Assembly (NCBI GenBank): GCA_023313575.1
Contig: JAJTTP010000036.1
Span: 88,782 to 152,781, forward strand
Direction: 5' to 3'
Length of the DNA stretch: 64,000 nucleotides
DNA from: Eutypella sp. D-1
Taxonomy: Eukaryota; Ascomycota; Sordariomycetes; Xylariales; Diatrypaceae
Shown: positions 21,601-34,886 of the stretch, piece after piece
Numbering within the stretch: the stretch's first letter is position 1
Layout of the letters: the number at the start of each line of letters is the position of its first letter
The notes under the pieces: generated by a model
What the model was told of the DNA's origin: nothing
The model's input: only the letters and a program-made list of their open reading frames with translations
The model's database searches: none
Made by a program: the position numbers and the translations under genes

Positions 21601-24147
21601 TTTTTAAAATAGCTTTTTTTCGTGCCGTTTTATTAAATTTCGGGATAATCGTAATATAAATGTTACGGAATTATTACGGAAAATAATTAAAAATAAAATT
21701 TATAATTACGATTTTAATTAAAACTGTTTATAATAATAAGCCGTAAATTTTAAATAATTTTATAAAGAAACCGTTAATACCCGGTATTTTTTATAACGAA
21801 ATAAATCGTATTACTTTTTAATATTATTTATAATTATTTTAATTTTAATTTTATAATAAAACCGTAGTAATAATATTTTAATAAATTATTTTTCCGGGAT
21901 ATCGGTTAAATTTATACAGAAGTTAAAAATAACCTTTCTGTTAATATTACGGTTTTTTTATTATAATTATATACCGTAAACACGGCTTTTTTATTTTATA
22001 TTAAGAATAATATTATTACGGCCGTAATTATTTTTATACCGTATATTTTTATTTATTTTGTTAAAATTTAAAAATATTTTATATTATTTAAAGTTTTAAT
22101 TAACACGTTACCAAAGCTTTTTTATTTTAATAATAAACCGTTTAATTATATTATATTTATAATTTTAACGTAATCGTTATGTTATAATTATGTTATAACC
22201 GTTTATATTTATTTATAATCCTTTTTGTTTCTTTATTATATTATAAATACTCTTTATTTATATTTAACGTTTGTTTCGGCGTTAATACGTTAATTATTTT
22301 AATAAAGTAATTTATAATGTTATTTATTAATTTATTTAACTTTTAAAACGTTAATAAATTATTAATATTATAATAACGGTTATAAAACTCCGAGAAAATA
22401 ATACGTTTATTTATTAATAATTAGTTTTAATTTTCCGTAATTTTAAAATATTATATATTTATTACGTTTAAAATACGTATAAACTATATTATTTTAATAC
22501 TATTTTATATTTTATTACTAATTCTTTTATTATTTACGTAAAGTTTATCGTTTCCGGTTATTTTATTTTATTTTATTACCTTATTTTCTTTCGTAATATT
22601 ATAAAAAAAAGGCGTTATCGTAATATATACGTAAAGGAATTATTATGATTATATAAAACCTTTATTACTTTTTTTAAAAAAAAGTAATAAAAATTAAAAT
22701 CGTTAATAAATACGTTACGTTTTTATAACATTAATGTTATTATATTATTTATTAAAAAGTTATTTTATTTTTTAAACGCTTTTGTTTTTAAAAAAGTATA
22801 TATCGATTATACCGTTAATATTACTTTTTGTTTATTAAACATAATATAATATAAATGATTTTTTTACTGCGACGATAATATTATAAATTCGTATCGTTTA
22901 TATATATATATAACGGTTTTATTACCCGGTTTAAATATTAATTAATACTTTAAGGTTTTAAAATAATATATATTATTTATTTATTTATTTTAATTCGGTG
23001 TTTATATTACGATCGCGTTATATTTAACGTTATTATTTAATTTATTTTTTTATATACGTTTTAATACGTTATTTTAATTATATAATTTTTAAAAAAGCGT
23101 TTTATATATTTTAACTTTTTTTAAAAAAAATAATTATAATTCTAATTATTATTTAAAACGTTAATATTAAAACGGTTAGGGGTTAATATAACCCCGAAAC
23201 GTTTGTATTATAAACGCATCCTTTTTTTTAAAAGCTGCTTTTTTATTTTTTATTATTATCGTTTAATTAACGTTATAAAATTTATTTTTATTACGCGTTA
23301 ATAATTACGGTTTTAATAAGTTATTTACGCGGTTCTACCGATACGGTACCGATTTTAAATTATTTCGGGCGTACCGCGTATACCGTTTTTATTTATTATT
23401 TACTTATTATTATTACTTTATAACCGCAGTTTTACGCCGTATACGCCTTACCGTAATTATAATAATTTATTTACGTAAACGTTTTATTTTTTATGTTAAA
23501 AATATTATATTGTTTTATTATTATTTTTATTCGTATACGTAACGGTACCGTAATTAATATACCGTGTTTATTTATTATAATAATGTTAAATATGGTTAAA
23601 ACCGTAACAGTTATAATATTATATAATTTTTAATTCCGCGTTAAAAAATATATAATCGAAAATTTAAACCTTTTAAATTATACCGTTTACGTTATTAATA
23701 TAAATAATAATTATATTATTTTTCGTATTAAAATGTTTTAAAATTTATTTTTTAATTTATATTATATTTTTCCGTTATTTTTATAACTGCTTTATAAAGT
23801 TTTTATTATTAATATTTTATAATAATTTTATTAAAAAACCGGTTATATATATTATTATTTCGTAACTTTGTAATAAAACCGTAACGTTAAAGACTTTTAT
23901 TATTTATTTTTATTTTTCCGTATATTAATTTATATCGTTTTTCAAGATTATAATCGTATTACCGTTATTTAATTTACATACCGTGATCGTTATAACCCAG
24001 CCGATAAATTATATCGCTATATTTATTATTTATATAATTTTTGTCAAACATTTATTAAATAATATTTTATTTTAATTTATTACTTTTATAATAGCTTTAC
24101 GTACGCGTTATATTTAAATAATTATTATAACAGGTATAATAAAAATA

Positions 24148-24192
24148 TACCCCGGAGTTATTATAATAATAATATTTATTTAACTCCGGGTA
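24148..24192. repeat. Inverted repeat inside the AT-rich island
   Basis: TACCCCGGAGTTA (24148-24160) and TAACTCCGGGTA (24181-24192) pair almost perfectly around a 20-bp AT loop. The GC-rich arms stand out in the surrounding AT sequence. They may be the abutting ends of two degraded elements or a small hairpin element. Confidence 0.45.
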
Positions 24193-24980
24193 TTTTAAAT
24201 AATATTTTATTTTATTATTATAATTTATATTAATTTATTAATAATAAATTAAATTTAAAATTAAATAATATTTTTAATTAAAGTACGTAATTTTTAATTT
24301 AATTTAATAATTTTATTACTAATTAATACTTTTATAATTACATTATTAATACGTACCTGTTTTATAATCTCATTTTTATTATTATTAAATTTTAATAATT
24401 TAACGTAATTAAAATAAAATAAAGTTATTAAAAAGATTTTTAAAGTTAAATTATATTAATTATTATAATAATTATAATTATAAGTATTAAATAAATAAAA
24501 ATATTAATAAATATAATATTTTAAACCAGAAAATCCTTTATTAAAATAAATAAATATTTATAATTTTAAATAAACCGTTTTAAAATATTAATTAATAGAT
24601 TTATTATTTATTTATTTAACTTATAAATAATAAACTTTATAATTATTAAAAAAAACTATATTTTAATATTATTTAATAAATAATATTAATCTTTTACCGT
24701 TATTTTATATTAAACTCGATTATAATTACATTTTACCGTCGTTTTAATGTAAAACGTAAATATATTTTATTATTACTTTAAAATAAATTATAAGTAAGTT
24801 TTAACGTTATTTAAAAGTAAAAGGTTTTTTTAAAAAATATAATAATAACTTTTATTCATTACGTAAAAAGAAATATATTAATTAAACTTATAAAACGTTA
24901 ATAAACTTTAAACTTATAACGGTTTATTATTAAATAAATAAACGTATTAATAAATATAATATTTAAAAATTATTAAAAAA

Positions 24981-25012
24981 TAACCCTTAAGCTTTTTTAA
25001 GCTTAAAGGTTA
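24981..25012. repeat. Palindromic hairpin inside the AT-rich island
   Basis: TAACCCTTAAGC and GCTTAAAGGTTA form inverted arms separated by a T-rich spacer, about 150 bp left of the LTR retrotransposon. It could be a transposon-end relic; no function is evident. Confidence 0.4.
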
Positions 25013-25162
25013 TTAGCTAGCTGCCGGTTTCCGACTAGTAGCTAGTTATTATTAATTATTATATAAAACCTACCGGCGTTAGCCGTATTTAACCTTATTA
25101 AATAAAAGTATTTAATTATATTTACTTTTTAAAATCACTGATTATTATTAAACTATTACGTT

Positions 25163-25592
25163 TATAACGGCTGGTTTATTCCTAATTATTAGTCCAGTCG
25201 AGGGGTTTATGTTAATAAGAGTGCTGGGGTTTTAAATAATAAGTAATCACGTTTGGTAATAATAAAGAAAAAGGTGCTTTAAGTAATTAAGTTATATTAT
25301 AAGCTGGTAAATTTAAAGATTATTTAAAAAAAGGTAATAAATGTAATTATATATTATTTTATATCCTTTATTCCTGATATTAAAATATATGGTTATTATT
25401 AAATCGTTAAAATCGTATCCGAATATAACGATTTAATATTATTAAGATTATTACCGATCTAACCGATCTTTTTTAATTATATAACGTATATGGCTTATTT
25501 TAATATGGCTATCTTTTTTTTAAAACTTAAATTAAGGATCTTTTTTTATTATATTAACCCCATTAGGCTTAATGGCCCGACCGGTTATAACA
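25163..25592 (-). repeat. 3' LTR of the Ty3/Gypsy element
   Basis: Begins TATAACGGCTGG (RIP-altered from TGTGACGGCTGG) and ends GGTTATAACA in plus orientation. Its sequence matches 31582-32015 along its whole length and matches the first 250 bp of the solo LTR at 18268. Confidence 0.85.
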
Positions 25593-26449
25593 CGATTTCT
25601 CCCTTTCCAGGGTTTTATTTTTAAAACTTATTCCGTTTTTTTTTATATCTTTTAATAAGTTTTTCCTTTTTTTTTTTCTTTTTTTTTCTTTTTTTTATTA
25701 TATTTAGTTATGTATTTAAACGTATTAAACCTTTTATAAAAACAGCGTAACGCGATTTTTTTTTAGCTACCGTATTATCCGTTGACTTTTCCGATATGGC
25801 TTTTTATTTTTATTATAAACGTTATTACCTTAAATATAAAGTTTCGGAATCGGACTTTTTTCGTTATTTTTTTTACATTTAAAGAAATCAGCCTTAATGT
25901 AATGTTTTTAACCTTATTACCGAGCAACTTTTTAAGGTATTTTTTTAATATCGTAAATTAGAAACGGAATTTAAAAAGGTTATAAAGGTTAAAAAACGTG
26001 TAAAAACGCGTATTTAATATATTTAAAAATAAAAAAAGATATAGTATAAAAAGATAATAAAGGCGGTATTTTATAATATCGATAATTTAAAGGAGTTAAA
26101 AAAATTGGAAAAAAACAAATGTCGGGCGGAAAATATACGTTTTACGGGGTTTATTAAAACGTTAGGAAATCTTAAGGTTATTCCGGATCTTAATTAATTT
26201 AAAATAAATATATCGGGTAATTTTAACTAAGATATTATTTTTATTAACGTTTCCGTCGGCGTTAATGAAAATTTTTTAAAAAGCGTTAAACGTTTATTAA
26301 GTAATTAACGGGTTTTTATATATTTTCGGAGTTATTATATTTTATTCGTTCATTTTTTATTTATACGTTTAAGATTTTTTCTGCTTCGTATTTATTTATT
26401 TTTATTTCGACGTCGTTTTATCTTATTTTTATAACGTTTATATTCGTTA

Positions 26450-26600
26450 CGTCCTTAAATAAGGAAATGTGAAAAATTGGATAAATCCTAATTTTTAATA
26501 ATAAGTTTAATTCATAATTATTTTCTGATATTTTTTTAATAACTAGGTACGGTCCGATATATTTTTAATCGAATTTTTTGTTAAATCGTTTTATCGTAAT
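26450..26600 (-). pseudogene. Integrase C-terminal region remnant of the Ty3/Gypsy element
   Basis: Minus-strand reading gives KYIGPYLVIKKISENNYELN followed by IYPIFHIS. This matches the conserved integrase tail of fungal Ty3/Gypsy elements (W.GP..V...G...Y.L.LP...IHPVFHVS) with RIP-type substitutions. It lies near the 3' end of the element, as expected after reverse transcriptase and RNase H. Confidence 0.75.
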
Positions 26601-28459
26601 GCTTTTTATAGCTAAATAAATTATATCTTTTTCCGAAAAGGTTAATCCTTTTAACCTTTTTTAGTTATAATATCGGCTTATTTATTAATATACGAATTCG
26701 AGTTTTGTTTTTATTTTTTTATATAATTATTTAAGTCGTTTTAATGTTAACATGGCTTTAATATTATCCGGTCCTTTTTTATAAACGTTTTAATAAATGT
26801 TTAAAATAAATCCGAAATTAGCGTTAATAGGTATTATTTATATATTTTTATAATAAGGTATATTAAAGGCTAATTATACGATAAATAATTATTTAACCTA
26901 ATTATTTTATTTATAATTAATATATTATCGAAAATAAATTTTTAATATTTAATTAATTCGTTTTATTTATCCGTTTATTTAAGGTTTAAAAATTGTTATA
27001 AGTTTAGGGTTTAGTTTTAATCTTATTATAAAATTTTATTAAAATTTCGATGTAAATGTTATTTCTTTATCGGAGATAATTTCGAATATAAGGCCGTATA
27101 TTATTATAATATGTCGTAAAAAGATATATGCCATTTATTTTACGTCGGTATTTTCGTTATATAAAATAAAATAAAAAAATTTTATAAATCGGTTAACGAT
27201 TACGAATATATTATTATAACCGTTACATATTATTAAATCTTTTAATATCGGTAACTTAATAATAAAATTAAATATAATAAATTCTTATAATCGTTTATTA
27301 ATTAATAATAGCTATAATTCTCCGTAAGGTTTATATCGTCTTATTTTAGTTTTTCCGTATATATTATATCGTTATTATATTTATTATATTACTGATTTTA
27401 TTTTATCGAATATATAAATCCGTTATAATCGTTTAAAAATTTTATAATCTTTTAAATATCCGTATAAAAGATATTTATAAATTTCCTATATTAACTGTTC
27501 CTGTAATTCTTATAATATTTATAACTTTTCTGTTTATTTTTTTATTAATAATTTGTTATTATATTATTCGATTTATTTATATAAATTATTTTAAATAATC
27601 TTAATAACAGCAATTTATCGTTATTCCAAATATTTTTCTAACGTTTATCGGAATATTACGTATTTAATTAATATATATTTTTTTTCCATGGTAAGTTATT
27701 TGCTAATAATATCTGTTCGTCCGTTTTTTAATCCTTTTTTATAGATAATAATATAATCGAATTCTGTAAAATACTCGGTATATTGTAACTGTTTTCCGTT
27801 AAAGGTTTAAGTAATAAAAAAGTATATAATATTTTTATAATCGGTATAAATTTTAACTTAATGCATATTTTTTATAAGGTAATATTTAAATTTTTTAAAT
27901 ACGTTAATAATAATAAGAAATTCCTTATTATAAATTAAATAATTAAGTTCGGTTTTAATAAATTTATAAAAATAAAATGTAATAAAGTATAATATTTCTT
28001 TTTTTTCGTTATTTAATTTATGTTTCGAAGGCATAATCCGAAACGTCGGTTTTTAATTTAACGGGTTTTTTAAAATTATATATAATAAATACTAATTCGT
28101 TAATAATAACATCTTTTAACTTTTTAAAAAATTCGTTTATTTTATTAATTTATATAAACCGTTTATCCTTTTTATTAATTCCGTAAAAAGTATTATAATA
28201 TGTTTAAATCGTTATATAAATTTCCGATAATAATTTATTAAACCGAAAAAGGCCTGTATTTCTTTTATATTAATAAATATTTTTTAATTTTTAATAATTA
28301 CGATTTTCTTAAGGTCTATTTTAATATGTTCGGGGGTAATAATATATCCGAGGAATTCCATTTCTTATATATAAAATATATTTTTTTCGGGTTTTATTAA
28401 TAAGTTAACGTTTTATAATGTTTATAATATTTTATATATATATTTTTTATGCTATTCCT

Positions 28460-28605
28460 TTAATTTTAAATAAATAAAAGTATCGTTAAAATAGTAAATA
28501 ATAAAAACATTAAAATATTCTCGTAATACGTGATTAATTATGCGTTAAAACGATATTAATGCGTTAATTAATCCGAAAAACATAATTAAATATTCGAATA
28601 AGCCG
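28460..28605 (-). pseudogene. Reverse transcriptase core remnant of the Ty3/Gypsy element
   Basis: One continuous minus-strand frame, with only one or two stops, reads EYLIMFFGLINALISF, then HVLREYFNVFIIYYFNDT and FIYLKLKE. These correspond to the MPFGL.NAP..F and YLDDIL.YS blocks of Ty3/Gypsy reverse transcriptase. The catalytic DD pair is now ND, so the enzyme is dead. Confidence 0.85.
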
Positions 28606-31581
28606 TATTTCGTTTTAAAGGCTGTTTTTTATTTATTTCCGGGTTTAATTCTAATATAATAATATCCGTCCTTAAAGTTTAAAGTGGTAAATTATTTAAT
28701 TCCGTGTAAACGGTTTTTTATTTTAATAATAAGTAATAACGGTATTCGGTTTTTAACGGTGATTTTATTTAATTATCGATAATCGATTATTAATCGTAAT
28801 TTACCGTTTTTTTTAAATATAAATATAATAAGGTATTTTATTAATAATTTTAATTATCGAATATATCCTTTTATTAATTTATTTTCGAGGTATTTTTGTA
28901 ATTCTTTAAATTCGATTTTGTTAAAGTTATAAATTTTATAAAATCGTGGCGTTTTTCTTTTTATAAAAATAATCTCGTAATTTTATTTATTACGGTTTAA
29001 TAATCCTTTTTTAAATTTTTTGCGAAATACTTTATCGTATTAATAATATTATAGTAATACGTTACCTATTTATAATATCGTTATATTTTCTTTTTTTAAG
29101 ATATTATTAAAAAAGCGGAATCGTTATCGGATAAATGTAATAATTTATTTAATCCTTTTTTCGTGTCCTTTTTTTTTAATTCGTTATATTCCTTTAAATA
29201 AGGTTTTTATCGTGTTTTTATATCCGTATTTATTATCCGTTAAGTATTAAGATCTTTTTTTTAAATTATTATCGGTTTTTAAAAAATAAGGAAATATTAT
29301 TTAACCAGTTTTCTAGTTATTCGATAAATTATATTAATATAACCATAATTATTTAAAAATTATATCGTATCTTTTTAAAGGCATAATATCGAAAATAACG
29401 TTTTATTTTTATCTTTCGATATATATATTAAATTAATCGGTTTTCCGTAATACCTTTTTTTCGTTATATTTAAAAGCATAACTTTCGGCTTTTATTATGT
29501 TATAAAGGTATTATTTCTCCTTTTATAATAATTATAACTTATTATATAATTTTAAAATTATATAATTATTATCGGTTCCGTTATTTATTATAACGGTATA
29601 CCAGTTATTTTTAACTTTTATTCGTATTATAATATATCCGTATCGTTTTTAAGTTTTTAAAATAGCTTATAAATATCGTATTACGTTTTTAAACCTTATA
29701 ATACCGTTTTATGGCCTTAATATAAACGGCTTTATTTTTTTAAATTTTTGCCGTAAATTTATACGGTATTATGTAAGTCGTTATAAAGTTTTTTTTTACT
29801 GGATTTTTTTTATATATACGGTTATTTGTTTGCTATTAAATTTTCGTAAAAATATTTAAAGCTAATTTTATTAAAGGTTATTTTTTTTAATAAATTTTTA
29901 TAAACGTATAAATCGGCGTTTAATAATTTATTTTTTTAATATCGGATTTCGTGTTTTTATTATTCGATCTTATTCCGGATCCTTATAATTTTTAACATTT
30001 AATATATATATTCGTTATAATAATATGCTTAATATTTTTCGGGGTAAAATATCCTTTTTAACCACTTTTAACCATACGGTATATAGTTAACGTAACGTAT
30101 AATTTTTTTATATTATTGTCGGTCGGTTTCGTTTTTTTTTTATTATACAAAATCGAATCCTTTTTTAACCATTTATTTAATTCGGTTAATAATACCGATT
30201 TTTCGTTCTTTATATTAATAATATTCGTATTTTCGGTAATTAACGGGGTACTTTAAAAAATGCGGCGTCCGAGTTTAAATTTTTTAATTAATAAACTTAT
30301 TTTAATTATAAAGTTATTATAAGTAAATTTTAAATCGTTATTTTTTAAGGCGTCGTTAAAATCGTTTAATGTAAATGCCGTATATTTTTTATAATTTATA
30401 ATTTTATTATTTTTTAAACCAGTTAATTAATTATTTTATTTTTTCTTTTTTTACGAAATAAGCTTTTATAAAGGCTTTTTTTTTATTATTATTAAAGTAT
30501 TTATTTTATTATTATTAACGTTATCGTTTTATTACGGCTTAAGCTAATCGTTTAATTTTTTATAATATTTATTAATAAATATTATTATCCGAATATATAT
30601 AACGGATTATTTTAAGCGTTTTTCCACCGGTAAAAGGTTATTTTCTTTCGGGTATAAGTTTTTAATTTTTATTTCGTTTAAGTTTTTTATATTTGTTTTT
30701 AAAATGTTTTATTTTATTATAATTATAGCATTTAATTTATTGCTTATTTTTTCGTATTATATTAAATAATATAGGTTTTAATGCCGTCCCGTAAAATATA
30801 TCGGTAGGCTTTTGGTCCTGATTTTTATTATTTTAATATCTTTTAAATCCTTTAAATACATAATATCTTTTTTTTTTAACGTTATTTAAATTATTTGTTA
30901 TCGATTTTAATTATTAAAGTAACGAATTTATTAATAATGCCTAATTTATCGTATAAAATAATTTTATTTTTAATTATATTTTTAAATCCTTAGTAAAACG
31001 TATCGATAAAAGATTTATCGTTTTTTTAATCAGTTTTTGCTATAAGCTATTTAAATTACGTGGCGTAAATATAAGCTGTTTTTTTTTATTTAAAATTTAA
31101 AAGTTATTATATAACGGCTCGGGTTTTATCCGGGTTTCCGTAATTAGCTTTTACCTTTTTTACGAAGTTTTCGTATTTTTCGAAAAAATATTTAATTTCC
31201 GTAATCTTTTTTTTCTTTTTTATTTTTATAAAAGCATTTAAAATAGGTTTAAACCATTAAGTTATTTTTTCGGTAAAACATAAAGCAATATCGAGAATTT
31301 TATCGGCTTTTTCGGTTAATATATGGCGTTATTAATATAAATAAGCTAAGGCTGTAATAAAAAAAGGTTATACGGGGGTAATATTATTATAAGGTCCAGG
31401 TTTTTTAAGCTTAAATTTAACGGGTGTAATTTTTTAAATTACGGTTATAATTGCCGTTTATTTAATTTGTTCGATTCGTTCAAATAATAATTTAATAATT
31501 TATTAAAGTTTTTAGCTTAAAAAAATATTTTATCGGATATTGTTTAAAGTTAATAATATTATTAAATAAAAGCTTATAACG

Positions 31582-32015
31582 TATAACGGCTGGTTTATTT
31601 TTAATTATTAATCTAATTAAAGGGTTTATATTAATAAAAATATTAAGGTTTTAAATAATAAATAATTACGTTTAATGATAATAAAAAAAAGGGTGCTTTA
31701 AATAATTAAATTATATTAATAGCTGGTAAGTTTAAAAATTATTTAAAAAAAAAAGTAATAAACGTAACTATATATTATTTTATATCTTTTATTTTTAACA
31801 CTGGAATATATGGTTATTATTAGATTGTTAAGATCGTATCCGAGTATAACGATTTAATATCGTTAGGATTATTACCGATTTAACCGATCCTTCCTGGTCG
31901 TGTAACGTATATGGCTTATTTTAATGTGGTTATCTTTTTCTCCAGAACTTAAGTTGGGGATTTTTTCTTGCTGTGTTAGCCCTATTAGGCCCAATGGCCC
32001 GACCGGTTATAATAA
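31582..32015 (-). repeat. 5' LTR of the Ty3/Gypsy element
   Basis: Begins TATAACGGCTGG and ends GGTTATAATA in plus orientation. The right part (about 31890-32005) is less mutated than the corresponding part of the left LTR. The sequence ACGTT of the target duplication follows directly. Confidence 0.85.
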
Positions 32016-32970
32016 CGTTATAACGTTTATAATTATTTAACTTTTTATAAAATTAAAACTTTATTTTTATAATAAATAATTTTAAAACCTTATATATTAA
32101 ATAGTTTATATTTGTATTTAAAATTAAAACCGTTTTAAAGTTAAATATTTAATATAATAACCAGGTAAGTTAATAATATATAAAAAGGTAATAAAAAAAA
32201 TTATTTTATTATTTTATTATATACATTTTATATCAAAGCAGTAACGCTTTTAAAAGCTTATATTAATGTTATATATAATATTTATTATAACGTTTTATTT
32301 TTAAAATAAATAAAGTAAAAAATAAATTAAATTATAAGTTTTTAAACGCTTTAGTTATATTATTATTATTATTAAATATTTAATAATATAAAAACTTAAT
32401 AAAAACTTTTATACTTTAATTATTACGGTTCGGTTATAATAAATACGGGGTAATATTATATCGTTTTCGTTTTATAAAACTTTATTTAATATTATTTTAA
32501 TTATAATAATAAAATTATAATTAATTTATATATATCGATATTAAATTTAGTTATTTATTATTAATAAAGTGTTTTATTTAATAAATAATTAAAATCCCGG
32601 TTTTTAAATAAAAATTAAAAATTAAGTAATAAACTAATTTATTAAATAACCGTTTCGGTTATATTATTAAAATTATATATTTATTAATTAAAAAATATAA
32701 ATATTAATAAATATTAATAAAGCCGTTTAAGTTATTTATTTATATAATAATTTAATTTTAAAATATAAATGTTTTTATAATTATAAAAACTTTTAAATTG
32801 TATGTAATTTATTTTATATATATATATTTTTATATAAAGTATTATTATTATTATTTACTTTATTAAGCAATATTAATAAACGTTAAATAATATATTAATA
32901 CTTACCCGATATTATATAATTATATTTAATTATTTTATAAAAAAATAAAAAACTATAGCTATATTAAAAA

Positions 32971-33872
32971 GTGGATTCTGCAGGCGAGAATCTTATCATG
33001 TAATTGGTTGATTTTCCGGCTTGGCCGTACCTGTAGCCTTCCGGATTCTGGTCGGATGGATACATGAACTGCTTAGGGGGGGCGGGGGGGCTTCGCTTAG
33101 CACCGTGCACTGCCAGCATATGTGTACACTCCCGACACAAGTACCCGGTGTATCAGAAGGACCATTGGATTTCGATGTCCCGTGGAGCTATACATAGATT
33201 AATCATGCCACTTGTCATGCTTTCGTACCCCTAATTCGGGTTATGTCCCGTCTTGCGTCATACTTGATGCAGCCGGCCTTTTGTCTGTGTCACTACTCAG
33301 AGATAGGAGCAAATACGATCCGAGGAAGTTGGCTGATCTGCTTTCCTTTCCAAGTTTGAATACTTCTGGGTGATTAAACTCATAATGTACGGTCCAAGGC
33401 CGGCCCCTACATCAATTCTATGATATGTGTTGGGGATCAGACGGATCATCAGAGTGATAAGGTGGCCATCTCGAAGAGATATTAAGGGCGTACCACACCC
33501 GAGACTTGTAGAAGGAGGAGGAAACCACAAAGATTGGGGGGATTCCAGACACATGTAGACCCCACACGGCCACATGCCCAAACACCTGCATACTAACAAG
33601 GTGTACCGATTTCCCACGCCTTAGAGCGAATCTAGTTCCCAGTGGAAGTGAAATAACCCCCTATGCAATGCAAATTAAGAATAGCTACCGGTACTGATTC
33701 AATGGAAAATGGTCCCTGAGCGAAAAGATTGTGTTGGGAAAGATAGGGGCCGAAGACCCAGGTAACGAATGGGTAAAAACACGGCGAGCCCGAGCACTCG
33801 ACGTCTTGATCCCTTACGGACGGTACCACCAAACCCAGCCAACCCAACCTACCCATCCATTAAGGGGCACAC
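32971..33872. other. Normal-GC flank of the AT-rich island, no gene seen
   Basis: GC content returns to normal abruptly at about 32970. Short minus-strand frames at 33297-33617 and 33632-33856 show no recognisable motif or coding-like composition. A run of Gs lies near 33077-33090. Confidence 0.5.
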
Positions 33873-34050
33873 GGGCACCCTTCGTGTAATGGTACTGGTG
33901 GACTGTTGACCGACCGCGTGTCGGTAGTAGTGGCTGTTTGGCGACGTTACTGTTTGGTATCTTTTTCCTTTTATCGACGAATAGAGAAAGGGCGAAGACG
34001 GTTGGTTCAGTGCAATTGGGCCATCGTGGCCATTCTCCTGATTTTATCTT
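33873..34050 (+). pseudogene. Degenerate inverted copy of the small membrane-protein gene
   Basis: The plus strand here aligns at roughly three quarters identity with the minus strand of 34886-34710. Matched landmarks include GACTGT followed by ACCGCGT, CTGTTTGGTAT, CGAATAGAGAA and GGGCCATCGTGGCCATT. In this copy the start codon is ACG, the arginine codon CGA is TGA, and further stops follow. The homology fades after about 34050, although faint similarity may reach 34100. The two copies are head-to-head inverted with about 0.4 kb between them. Confidence 0.65.
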
Positions 34051-34418
34051 AACGAGAATGTAGACCCGACCGAATAGAGGGAATCCAACCCGAAAATCAA
34101 TAAAGGTAAGTACCGAGGCGTGAGCCGAACTTGATAAAAACAACGCAAAAGGTATACCGAACGGAGAGGAAGACGTAAAGCGAAAAAAGACGATAGCACG
34201 CCGGATCTCGACCAGGCCTTAACGATCCCGGTGGTAGAAAAACGAAGAATGGCAGGACTGGCAACGTCGCATAACGGGGGTTCGAACCCCGTGGGGAAAC
34301 TCAAAAGCCAAGTGTACCAAGGCACGTGAACCTGGCGAATGCCCAGGGGACGGAGGAGCAAGTCCCAAAGCGGCCCGAGGCGATAAAGAATCCACATCAC
34401 GACGTTAACGACTGCTTC

Positions 34419-34886
34419 CTAACTGATTTCTTCGAAGATAGCGTAAAGCAACTCCTGTACATCCACCCAATCAATCTCCTCCGCCTCAAAAAAGATGCGT
34501 CCCCATTCAACCAAAATCGGGCCAAGCTTCATAGCCAGATACACAACGTTCCCGGCGACGTGATAGGCGGCACGACCCGCCTAAGCCATAGCATCGGTCC
34601 CAAAGACTAAGGCGAGGAAAACGACGCTGACGGTGCCGGCGACCGTTACAAGTACCGTGATAATGACTGCCCGGTCTTCCAAACGCTGAGTGTACTCGTC
34701 GATCATTCCAAAAATGGGCTGATAGAAGGAAATGGCCACGATGGCCCAAATGCACTGAATCAATTGTCTATCTCCCCTTCTCTATTCGTTAATGAAAAAA
34801 ATACCAAACAGTATCACCGCCAAACAATTTACCACGTACGCGGTTGCTCGACAGTCAAAGAGGACCTCTACATGAGGCGTACCCAT
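34419..34886 (-). pseudogene. Small predicted membrane protein gene with one in-frame stop
   Basis: Proposed start MGTPHVEVLFDC at 34886. A 51-bp intron with good ends and an ATTAAC branch site (34782-34832) leads into LIQCIWAIVAISFYQPIFGM, then IITVLVTVAGTVSVVFLALV, two hydrophobic segments. A TAG at 34581-34583 interrupts the frame. Downstream the same frame stays open for 52 more codons of protein-like sequence (AGRAAYHVAGNVVYLAMKLG ... LLYAIFEEIS). The stop would be CAG with a single C-to-T change in CpA context. The family is not recognised. The gene may end at this stop, or the stop may be recent damage; the downstream open frame favours the latter. A longer N-terminus starting at 35093 is possible. 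Confidence 0.5.

Larger units (their letters stand above)
25163..32015 (-). mobile_element. Full-length Ty3/Gypsy LTR retrotransposon, RIP-inactivated
   Basis: Two LTRs, 25163-25592 and 31582-32015, are direct repeats of about 430 bp and enclose a 5.99 kb interior. The whole unit is flanked by the 5-bp duplication ACGTT (25158-25162 and 32016-32020), so it is a single insertion. The coding strand is minus. A purine-rich tract (about 25593-25610 read in reverse) lies just upstream of the minus-strand 3' LTR. Reverse-transcriptase and integrase traces are found in the right order on the minus strand. All frames carry stops consistent with RIP. The LTRs differ from TGTGACGG only by G-to-A changes at their start. 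Confidence 0.88.
15745..32970. repeat. RIP-degraded AT-rich transposon island (about 17 kb)
   Basis: The stretch is overwhelmingly A+T, has no open frame even of 60 codons, and starts and ends abruptly against normal-GC DNA. Where C occurs it is mostly in CG, CC or CT; CA and its complement TG are rare while TA is very common. That pattern is expected from RIP (C to T in CpA). Two LTR-type insertions can be delimited inside (separate entries). The remainder (15745-18262, 18688-25157 and 32021-32970) is too degraded for me to classify, apart from weak traces listed separately. Such islands are usually heterochromatic. Confidence 0.9.

Noticed and set aside
18688..25157. A second complete autonomous transposon of about 6.5 kb left of the Ty3/Gypsy element
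   Set aside because: No terminal repeats or readable protein motifs could be established in this stretch; left unclassified.
15745..32970. CRISPR-like or tandem repeat structure in the AT-rich island
   Set aside because: The recurrent words (TTATTA, TAATAA) are low-complexity results of RIP; the only true long repeats are the three LTRs.
33297..34143. Several minus-strand frames of 70-109 codons
   Set aside because: No motifs or coding-like composition, and part of this stretch is the inverted pseudogene copy read on the other strand.
34262..34310. GGGGGTTCGAACCCC resembling a tRNA T arm
   Set aside because: No D arm, anticodon arm or pairing acceptor could be found on either strand around it.
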